Position numbers and translations under genes: made by a program. From positions 62,001 through 126,000 of the forward strand of contig NZ_JBMMUF010000008.1 of NCBI RefSeq assembly GCF_049257235.1: DNA of 64,000 bases. Reading direction: 5' to 3'. Every line of letters starts with the position of its first letter. Positions within the stretch are counted from its first letter, which is position 1. The notes below the pieces were generated by a model that saw only the letters and a program-made list of their open reading frames with translations, was not told the origin of the DNA and searched no databases. Of the stretch, positions 27,297 to 34,846 are shown in pieces. The stretch is from Pseudoalteromonas sp049257235 (GTDB taxonomy: Bacteria > Pseudomonadota > Gammaproteobacteria > Enterobacterales > Alteromonadaceae).

Positions 27297-28070
27297 TTAT
27301 CTATCCCCCACAAATAAGTAACCTTTGCCGTGAATAGTTCTAATTCTAGTGGATGGGCTATTGTCATCGCCTAATTTTTTGCGAATGCGGGACACGCGTA
27401 AATCAATGGTGCGATTGGAGCTTTCATATCCTAAACGAGAGAAATGTTCGGATATAAAATCACGGGTGCATATCTCTCCTGGACGTCTGGCAAGTAACGC
27501 TAGTAGTTCAAACTCAGCCGTGGTCAAGTCGACCGCCTGACCCTTGTGTTCGGCAGTTTGGTACTTAGTGTCGATAACCAGATTTTTAAACTTAATTAGG
27601 CTTGATTGGTCTTGGGCATCATTTAACTGCGGGTCAGTTCTCTCTGCCGTTAGTGGCGCAACACTTTGTTCATTGGGGTTACGACGAAGCAGGGCTCTTA
27701 CTCGAGCGAGTAGCACGCGAGAGCGCACAGGTTTTGCTAGGTAGTCATCCGCACCGGTCTCAAGACCTGCAACTTCATCAATATCATTATCTAATGCGGT
27801 GAGCATTAAGATAGGGCCGTCATATACACCCTCAACACTGGGGTGGCCATAGCGCACTGAGCGACACACCGACAAGCCATCCATATCAGGCAACATCACA
27901 TCCAACACCACTAATGCGGGCTGTTCATTAACGATACGTTTCACCGCATTTAAGCCATTGTGCTCAATGCGAGTGGTGTAGCCGTTAGTTTGCAAAAAGT
28001 CACTGACTAATTGAGCGAGCTCGGTGTCGTCATCAACGATAAGGATAAAGTTGTCTGCTGTGGTATTCAT
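27297..28070 (-). CDS. OmpR/PhoB-family response regulator
   Basis: A 257-aa DNA-binding regulator, first gene of a two-component operon. The receiver domain has IVDDDTELAQLVSDFL, the phospho-acceptor Asp in LVVLDVMLPDMDG, Thr in ILMLTALD and Lys in DDYLAKPV. A linker of about 35 residues leads to a winged-helix domain (VDLTTAEFELLALLARRPGEICTRDF...YESSNRTIDLRVSRIRKKLGD...RIRTIHGKGYLFV). It should be phosphorylated by the TPR kinase encoded 3 bases downstream. Targets are unknown; the divergent yfiR operon is a natural candidate. Confidence 0.93.
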   Translation of the reverse strand: MNTTADNFILIVDDDTELAQLVSDFLQTNGYTTRIEHNGLNAVKRIVNEQPALVVLDVMLPDMDGLSVCRSVRYGHPSVEGVYDGPILMLTALDNDIDEVAGLETGADDYLAKPVRSRVLLARVRALLRRNPNEQSVAPLTAERTDPQLNDAQDQSSLIKFKNLVIDTKYQTAEHKGQAVDLTTAEFELLALLARRPGEICTRDFISEHFSRLGYESSNRTIDLRVSRIRKKLGDDNSPSTRIRTIHGKGYLFVGDR

Positions 28071-28426
28071 TTGTAAATCCAGACGGTTATGTTAATACTT
28101 AAACAATAATACATAGGGTGTATTAATTTGTATATTTTTGTTTTTTAGTATGAACCACTAATGCGTAGCAGGGTAATACGCGCACTGAACCTTGTGCACA
28201 CACCCATCGCACCGTAAGCCATGATTGAAAATCAGCTTCGCTCACTGATCAGCACATAAAGAACCAAACTGGGGGTGATGCTCTTATCCAAACGGACCTA
28301 AATGGACGGTCATCATGCGTTTTCACAAAGCCAATCTATACTTTTAGTATGAAGGTTTGTTTTTTCTACAAATCAATGATGTAGGACGTTCTTTGTTGGA
28401 CTCTCTGTCATTACGATGAACTGCGC
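28071..28426. other. Divergent intergenic region
   Basis: About 356 bases between the response regulator and the yfiR operon. It presumably holds both promoters, but I could not pick out convincing boxes or operators. No ORF of note. Confidence 0.5.
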
Positions 28427-28990
28427 GTGGGGCGACTTACTCTGAAAAACTTTTTAATCACTTTAAGCAAGTATATTTTTATATTTGCCATGTCAGCTTA
28501 TCCTATACAGAGCCTCGCTAATGTGGACGAATATGCCGTGAAAACGGCATTTGTTTATAACTTTACAAAATTTGTTGAATGGCCGTCGAGCCAAGGGCGT
28601 GACGAAAGTGTTTTTCGCGTTTGTGTTGTAGGCGAGCAAGACATATTGCAACGTTTAGGGCAGTTGAACGATAAAGTATCACGTGGCCGGCACATTATTG
28701 TTGAACAAAAAGTTCCGTATGACACGTTTGATAACTGCCACATCGTTTATTTGGCATCCCAACCCACTTCACAAGTTACTGAGTTGCTGGCGCGGCTAGC
28801 AAACAGCCCAATTTTAACCATTGGCGAGTACAAAGGCTTTGCATCATCGCACGGTATTATTGAATTTCATGTTGATTATGAAAATCGAGTCAGGTTAAAG
28901 ATTAATGCAGAGCGCGGTAGAAAGAATCACTTAAAGCTCAGCGCACAGCTGCTTGAAGTTGCCATGTTGGTCATGGGGAACAAAGTATGA
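28427..28990 (+). CDS. YfiR-like periplasmic regulator (DUF4154)
   Basis: A 187-aa exported protein with signal sequence (LITLSKYIFIFAMSAYPIQSLA) and the DUF4154 core: DEYAVKTAFVYNFTKFVEWP at the start of the mature part, then FRVCVVGEQD, NCHIVYLAS, PILTIGEYKGFASSHGIIEFHVDYENRVRLKIN and a final LSAQLLEVAMLV. In Pseudomonas, YfiR is a periplasmic repressor of the diguanylate cyclase YfiN/TpbB. Here its stop overlaps the start of a CHASE-type c-di-GMP enzyme by 4 bases, which fits the same role. The GTG start has no strong ribosome site and is uncertain. Confidence 0.87.
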   Translation: MGRLTLKNFLITLSKYIFIFAMSAYPIQSLANVDEYAVKTAFVYNFTKFVEWPSSQGRDESVFRVCVVGEQDILQRLGQLNDKVSRGRHIIVEQKVPYDTFDNCHIVYLASQPTSQVTELLARLANSPILTIGEYKGFASSHGIIEFHVDYENRVRLKINAERGRKNHLKLSAQLLEVAMLVMGNKV

Positions 28991-31383
28991 CTTGGTGGCA
29001 AAGAGCGTCGGTTCAAACCAAAACCACCATCATTACCACCGCATGTAGTGCGATTGCCGTGTGCCTTGCGTTGGCATTTAACTTTGCGTATCTAAGTCAG
29101 GGCGAGAAAGATAGACTGCACACTGAACTTGAAATCGTCAGTGCTATTATCGCCGATAGAAGCACCGCAGCAATTCAGTATTATGATCAAAACACGGGGC
29201 AAAGAAACCTTTTATCTTTGTCTAACTTTAGTGCCATTATCGTGGGCTGTTTGTATACCGAAGATAATGTGTTGTTTGCATCTTATCAACGAGACCAAGT
29301 AGCCGGGCACAAATGTGAAAATACCCTCAAGGCGTCAGATAGTGTGGTGACAGATGACAGCATGGCGTTGGTAACCGATGTGGTGCTAGACAAGCAAGTT
29401 ATAGGCTCTTTGTATATTAAGTCAGACCTTTCTACTGTGCAGACCACCATTGAACATCACGGCATGTTTGCATTGGCGATTGTGGTGGTCACTATACTTG
29501 TGTCGGCATTATTAGCGACAGGCGCACAACGCATTCTCACTCAACCCATTGAACGATTGCGCAGTACCGTGCTGCGTATAAAGCATAGCGGCGACTATTC
29601 GATGCGAGCGAATAAAGACACTGAGGATGAAGTTGGGGAGTTAGTGGATGCCTTTAATGCCATGCTTGAAGAGATTGAAGATACCAATGATTTTATAAAA
29701 CGCAGTGAAGAGCGCTTTAGAACACTGACTAGCGCCTCGACGATCGGTATTTTTCAATTGGATAAAAAGGGTGCAATTGTTTATAAAAACAAAAAGTTCA
29801 GCCATATCACCGAGAACGAAACGCAATACAGCGACCTTAAAGACATCATAGATGTGGTGCACAACGAAGATCGTGAAAAAGTGCAAAGTAAGCTCGAATA
29901 CGCATTGAAAAGGCAACAGAGCGTTGAAATAGAGTTTAGATTAATAACCAACATCGCTTGCCCACTGCATGTGGTGTTTTCGATGAAACCACTGCGCATT
30001 GATGAGCATGCAATTGAGGGATTTATTGGCAGCCTTACTGATGTAACTGAGCTGGCTACAACGCAAGATCAGTTAAGGCAGTTGGCGCTATACGATGACG
30101 TTACGCACATTGCCAACCGCCATTTATTTAACAACCGCTTGGAAAAGGCAATTCAATGTGCAGTGCGTGACAATCTCGATATAGCCGTGTTCTTCTTTGA
30201 TCTCGATAACTTTAAAAAAATAAATGACACCTACGGTCATGATCTGGGTGATAAGTTGTTGCTTGAAGTGGCCAGCGCCATGAAAAAATGCATTAGACCC
30301 GGAGATACCATTGCCCGCATGGGGGGCGATGAGTTTACCGTATTAATTCCTAAATTAGACTCCCCGTTAGAAGCACGGATTATTGCTGAGCGTTTTCAAA
30401 AAGCATTGAATGCACCAATGGTCATCGATGGCAAAGAGATTATTGTTACCGCTAGTATCGGATTAGTAATTAGCCACCGAGACAATATGAGCTCAGTGGA
30501 ATTACTCAAAAATGCAGATATCGCTATGTACCGCGCGAAAGCACTCGGGCGCAACCAATACTTATTGTTCTCTGAAGAGTTACAACTGCAAATTGAGCAT
30601 CAAATCAATATCGAACGTGAGCTTAAGTCGGCAATTCACAACGGCCAGTTGTATCTGTGTTATCAACCACAAATTGATTTGACCACGCACGAACTCATTG
30701 GTTTTGAAGCATTGATCCGCTGGCATCATCCGCTAATGGGCTATATCCCTCCGGATGAATTTATCCCCATTGCTGAAGAGTCCGAGCTGATCCTGGCGCT
30801 TGGCGAGATGGTCATCGAACAGGCAACGCAGGCATTGAGCGCGATGATCAACGCCAATGTATTAACCCAAAACGCGCGGGTAGCGATTAACCTCTCGGCA
30901 CGGCAATTTAGAGACCCTAATTTGGTATCACACATTAAACGTTGTGTTAGTGCTAATAACATTTCATACAATGCCATTGAGTTCGAAATCACTGAGACGT
31001 TATTGATGCAAAACATTGATAAAAGTCGACAAATTTTGGACTCATTTACCGAGCTGGGCGCTACTGTGGCGATTGATGACTTTGGTACTGGCTATTCATC
31101 ATTGAGCTATCTCAAACAGTTTCCCATCGATTTAGTAAAAATCGATCGCACGTTTATTAATGATATCCCCAATGACAAAAATGATATGGAACTGACCTCT
31201 GCAATTATTGCGATGTCTCATGCGCTTGGCATGAAGGTCATTGCTGAGGGCATAGAAACACAAGAGCAAATGGACTTTCTTACACAAAGAGGGTGCAACT
31301 ATGGGCAAGGCTATTTATTTAGTGAGCCCAAGCCTCTCGATTTCTGGCTCGAAAACGCAAAGGAAAAACAATGTATTCCTTAA
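28987..31383 (+). CDS. CHASE-like/HAMP/PAS/GGDEF/EAL c-di-GMP enzyme
   Basis: A 798-aa inner-membrane protein. Helix one is at ~12-38, a YfiN-like periplasmic CHASE8-type region at ~40-150 (EIVSAIIADRSTAAIQYYDQNTGQ), helix two at ~158-178, HAMP at ~185-240, PAS at ~245-360. The GGDEF domain has intact ARMGGDEFTVLIP (~442-454), and the EAL domain has FEALIRWHHPLMGYI (~572), FEITETLLM, IDDFGTGYSSL and VIAEGIET. Both catalytic sites look intact, so it could make or degrade c-di-GMP. It is expected to be gated by the YfiR-like protein, whose gene it overlaps. It is also overlapped by the TonB receptor gene. Confidence 0.92.
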   Translation: MTWWQRASVQTKTTIITTACSAIAVCLALAFNFAYLSQGEKDRLHTELEIVSAIIADRSTAAIQYYDQNTGQRNLLSLSNFSAIIVGCLYTEDNVLFASYQRDQVAGHKCENTLKASDSVVTDDSMALVTDVVLDKQVIGSLYIKSDLSTVQTTIEHHGMFALAIVVVTILVSALLATGAQRILTQPIERLRSTVLRIKHSGDYSMRANKDTEDEVGELVDAFNAMLEEIEDTNDFIKRSEERFRTLTSASTIGIFQLDKKGAIVYKNKKFSHITENETQYSDLKDIIDVVHNEDREKVQSKLEYALKRQQSVEIEFRLITNIACPLHVVFSMKPLRIDEHAIEGFIGSLTDVTELATTQDQLRQLALYDDVTHIANRHLFNNRLEKAIQCAVRDNLDIAVFFFDLDNFKKINDTYGHDLGDKLLLEVASAMKKCIRPGDTIARMGGDEFTVLIPKLDSPLEARIIAERFQKALNAPMVIDGKEIIVTASIGLVISHRDNMSSVELLKNADIAMYRAKALGRNQYLLFSEELQLQIEHQINIERELKSAIHNGQLYLCYQPQIDLTTHELIGFEALIRWHHPLMGYIPPDEFIPIAEESELILALGEMVIEQATQALSAMINANVLTQNARVAINLSARQFRDPNLVSHIKRCVSANNISYNAIEFEITETLLMQNIDKSRQILDSFTELGATVAIDDFGTGYSSLSYLKQFPIDLVKIDRTFINDIPNDKNDMELTSAIIAMSHALGMKVIAEGIETQEQMDFLTQRGCNYGQGYLFSEPKPLDFWLENAKEKQCIP

Positions 31384-33515
31384 CACCTAAACATTCAAAA
31401 ACAGCAATATCGTACCTTGTGACATTGATACTGGGTTCTGTCATCGCGACCAACCACGGTCATGCATCGCAGCCAGAGGATGATTTGTTTTCAATGTCGT
31501 TAGAGCAACTCAGTAAAGTGAAGGTAAGACAAGCATCGACCTTAACTAATACTGTTGTGCAACGCATTCCTGCCAGTGTGACCCGTATATCCAAAGAAAT
31601 GATAGCTAATACACCTGCCAGAGATCTTGATGAACTTCTAGAAATGTATGTGCCTAACTTGCAACTGATGAAGCACGGAGGCTCCGGTCAGCACATAGGT
31701 ATTCGGGGCATTATCAGTGACCTAGATAACAAGTTTCTTGTTGTGGTTAATGGTCAAGTGATGAATAACAAAGAAACGTTCGGAGCGATATCAGAGCGTT
31801 ACATGCCATTTTTAGGCGATATAGACTACATCGAAGTGGTGCGTGGCCCAGGTTCCGTGTTGTATGGAGCAGGTGCGATCAGTGGGGTGATAAATATTAA
31901 AACCTTGTCATCGCACACACACAAGGGCGTAAAAATAGCGGCTAAAGCAGGTTTTATTGAAGAATATCAAAAGTTGGAATTTAAATATGGCGGCAAAGTG
32001 ACCGATGAGCTTGGCTTTTTCGCTTATATTGGGCTTAGCCACTACGACGGTGCTGACCCTGATGATGCTCCATTGGTGTTTAGCCGTGATGGCGACTTTT
32101 ACAGTGCCGGGCAACGCAATACCAGCGACTTTATCGTAAATGATAACAGTACGTTGTTTGATACCCCGCTCTTTAAAATGCATTTTCAATTGGATTGGGA
32201 AAATACCGAACTGTGGCTGCGCAGCACCAAAGGCAGTTGGCTTTACGACAACGCTCGCCATTTTATTGACCGCGAAGGTAGCTTTGAGGGCAGTGGTAGG
32301 GGGATTGTTTATGTACAAACAACCGCGGGTCTATCTCATGATTATACAATTGCCGATGATTTAACGTTGACCGTTAACGCCACAGCGGAAATATTTGATA
32401 CCGGTCAGCATCAATATCGCCTAGAACCCAAAGATGGTCCTTATACCCTAGTAGGGAGTGAGCATGAATGGTCCATAGATAGCCAACTTAATTGGGTAAT
32501 AGATGCCAATAATGAGCTCGCAATGGCGCTGAGATATGAGCGCGGTTTTTACAACCGTAACGCGCAGTGGCTCGACACCGATAATCTCGATCGAGACAGC
32601 TATAGCACTGACACCTTAAGTATGACCGGTGAATATCAAACCTTATTGAGTGAAGATTGGACCTTATTCTTGGGGGGCCGCCTTGATAAGCACAGTATTG
32701 CGGGTTCTATGTTCTCACCACGTTTATCACTCGTACGCGCCACTCAAGAGCAACAGTTGAAGCTCATCTACAATCGCGGTGTACGCAGGAGCGATGAACG
32801 TATTTTACGCCAGCAAAAACTTACCAATACAGCGCCAGACATCGAACAAATCGACATGGCTGAAATTCGCTACGACTGGCATACACATCTGCCTTTGTCG
32901 TACGCCGTTGTGGCCTTTTACTATGAACATGAACTGCTTGGGTTTTTACCTCAAGCAGCGGGCGAAACGCAAATAGGGGAAATTATCGCAAACGGCATTG
33001 AGTTTGAGATGAGTTATAAAACAGACGCGCATACGTTCGGAATTTCCCATGCGTACACTAATCTGATTGATTTTGAACTAAAAAGCGATGACTTACGCAA
33101 CCAAGTTTATTCATCTGAGCCGTATGGTTACGGCGATGACCTAGCCAATTGGTCAGTACATTATTCGAAACTTAATTGGCAATGGACACTCAGTGAAAAT
33201 CTCAATATTAACAATCTATTGCGTTATTACTGGGGCTACCCAGGCGCTGAAGATTATACCGCTTACAATAACCAAGTGTTGCAGGCATTTAACCGAGGTT
33301 TATCCGATGGGCGAACAGATGCATTCGATGCCAGCGTATTTTGGGACATAGGTGGCTACTACCGTATCAATAACACCACACGATTGAGCTTTGAATTGCA
33401 CAACGCACTGGGTTGGTTTGATAAATCACTTAATAAACGTAATTTCTATGCCCGACAAAGCGGATACCGGCTTGAGGCTGCAGCGGTGAGCGTTGGCATC
33501 GATGTGAGTTTTTGA
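31371..33515 (+). CDS. TonB-dependent outer-membrane receptor
   Basis: A 714-aa receptor. An N-terminal signal is followed by the plug domain (MSLEQLSKVKVRQAST...IPASVTRISKEMI, LLEMYVPNLQLM, GIRGIISD...YIEVVRGPGSVLYGAGAISGVINIKT), then a beta-barrel of ~550 residues ending in an aromatic residue (VSVGIDVSF), as expected for outer-membrane insertion. The short TonB-box-like segment DDLFSMSLEQL lies near the mature N-terminus. It starts 13 bases inside the preceding c-di-GMP gene, with AAAGGA as ribosome site. The substrate is unknown. Coupling to yfiR and a cyclase suggests that uptake or sensing of a ligand is tied to c-di-GMP. Confidence 0.92.
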   Translation: MYSLTPKHSKTAISYLVTLILGSVIATNHGHASQPEDDLFSMSLEQLSKVKVRQASTLTNTVVQRIPASVTRISKEMIANTPARDLDELLEMYVPNLQLMKHGGSGQHIGIRGIISDLDNKFLVVVNGQVMNNKETFGAISERYMPFLGDIDYIEVVRGPGSVLYGAGAISGVINIKTLSSHTHKGVKIAAKAGFIEEYQKLEFKYGGKVTDELGFFAYIGLSHYDGADPDDAPLVFSRDGDFYSAGQRNTSDFIVNDNSTLFDTPLFKMHFQLDWENTELWLRSTKGSWLYDNARHFIDREGSFEGSGRGIVYVQTTAGLSHDYTIADDLTLTVNATAEIFDTGQHQYRLEPKDGPYTLVGSEHEWSIDSQLNWVIDANNELAMALRYERGFYNRNAQWLDTDNLDRDSYSTDTLSMTGEYQTLLSEDWTLFLGGRLDKHSIAGSMFSPRLSLVRATQEQQLKLIYNRGVRRSDERILRQQKLTNTAPDIEQIDMAEIRYDWHTHLPLSYAVVAFYYEHELLGFLPQAAGETQIGEIIANGIEFEMSYKTDAHTFGISHAYTNLIDFELKSDDLRNQVYSSEPYGYGDDLANWSVHYSKLNWQWTLSENLNINNLLRYYWGYPGAEDYTAYNNQVLQAFNRGLSDGRTDAFDASVFWDIGGYYRINNTTRLSFELHNALGWFDKSLNKRNFYARQSGYRLEAAAVSVGIDVSF

Positions 33516-33545
33516 TGGTAATGAAGATTAAGAGGTAATTATTTT

Positions 33546-33573
33546 TAATCCTATAAATTAGATTATGTTAAAT
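33546..33573 (+). other. Weak dif-like (XerCD) sequence
   Basis: The right arm TTATGTTAAAT (33563-33573) equals the XerD arm of gammaproteobacterial dif sites. The 6-base centre is ATTAGA. The left arm TAATCCTATAA keeps only the last four bases of the XerC arm. Chance is a real possibility in this AT-rich stretch. Confidence 0.25.
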
Positions 33574-33804
33574 GGTGTTTTCGGTAGATCAACACTTTGT
33601 GTCGCTTTGGGAATTTCACTGTTCGTCAGGAATATTTCATCGAAATAGGAATCTTGAAAACAGACCTCGACTGATCTTCCCTCAAACAGCTAGACATCTT
33701 TTATTTTGAATGATGAAGTAAGATAGAAGGTGTTATGAGAAATAATTTCTGATATATCAATAAAATCCGTTGAGCCAATAAATTAAACGAATACAAGGAA
33801 AGTG

Positions 33805-34308
33805 ATGTATAGAGGTTAACTAATCAAATGGGATGATGCGAAGGGATTTGGTTTCATAAAAACTGAGCAGCTAAAATCAAATACCTTTATCCACATCTCT
33901 ACCCTCAAACATATGAGCCGCAAGCCTAAAGTTGGTGATTTCATATACTTTGATATTGAAAAACACGATGGGAAATCTCGCGCCGCTAACGCACGGATTG
34001 AAGGTGTGACGACAAGTAAGCCCAAGCGACAACAAAGATCAAATAACTCTGGAACAGGCAGAATCTTAGTTATTGCTGTGGTTTGTATAGTTATTTTAGG
34101 TGGAGTATTTCACCGAACCGTCAACACAAGCACATCGCAGTCCATATCATCAGAATATACAAACCCTAACTTTAAGTGTGATGGGCGCCAGTATTGTAGC
34201 GAGATGACTTCACGAGCTGAGGCAGAGTTCTTTATACGGCATTGCCCGAATACAAAGATGGATGGTGATAGAGATGGCAAGCCGTGTGAAAATGATTCTC
34301 GGTTCTAA
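33805..34308 (+). pseudogene. Cold-shock-domain / excalibur-domain membrane protein with early nonsense codon
   Basis: An ATG at 33805 with AAGGA upstream starts MYRG, then TAA at 33817-33819, then in the same frame LIKWDDAKGFGFIKTEQLKSNTFIHIS, a clear cold-shock domain. The paralogue at 2567 reads MNYQGQVTQWHDDKGYGF, so the stop replaces Gln (CAA to TAA). Downstream the frame is open: a basic linker, one membrane helix (ILVIAVVCIVILGGVF) and a C-terminal excalibur calcium-binding-like motif (CDGRQYCSEMTSRAEAEFFIRHCP...DGDRDGKPCE). Translation could restart only at ATG 33913, losing half of the cold-shock fold. Otherwise intact, so the mutation is recent or a sequencing error. Confidence 0.85.
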
Positions 34309-34810
34309 ACTATGACACCGGCAGTATACACTGATAAATTAAATAGCCTGAAGCCAGAAAGTTGAATCGACACTAATTGCCTAGACCTCTGTTAGTAAAT
34401 CTCTTGGTAATAAGCAGGATTGTGAAGTCATCTCCCACTTTAATGTCCATTAGCGATTTACGATGATACTTACCAATGTTGACGCAAGGAACGCATTATT
34501 ACGTGGTGTTTAAGCATGGGCTGCTTGTGATGAATTTACATTAACCGTCTTGTATGTAATTTAGGTAAACGCTGTATACTTTGTTTGTACCTTTATTATA
34601 AGCGCAGGTTTGTTAATTTATATTTACACTTTATTTTTATTCTTTAAAACCCATTGAAATGCAAATTAGTGCAATAAATACAATAGGTTAATTGTAATGA
34701 CGTAGCGTCTTTGCATTTCATCAATAAAGCAGCAAAAAGTATTACTACCGCATTGCTTACCATAGGCTAAGCTAAATAGGGAGAGAAACCATTTAAAAAT
34801 AGAGGGCTCC
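34309..34810. other. AT-rich intergenic region
   Basis: About 500 bases with no credible gene on either strand. It presumably includes the promoter of the PAS-GGDEF-EAL gene; several TATA-like boxes are present but none stands out. A 10-codon ORF (34811-34843) follows just before the next gene. Confidence 0.45.
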
Positions 34811-34846
34811 ATGCGTTGTTTTAAAAAATTAAAACTCAGGTAATGT

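Noticed and set aside
28088..28098. Second XerD-arm-like sequence TTATGTTAATA
   Set aside because: It matches only 9 of 11 arm positions and has no XerC-like arm on the other side.
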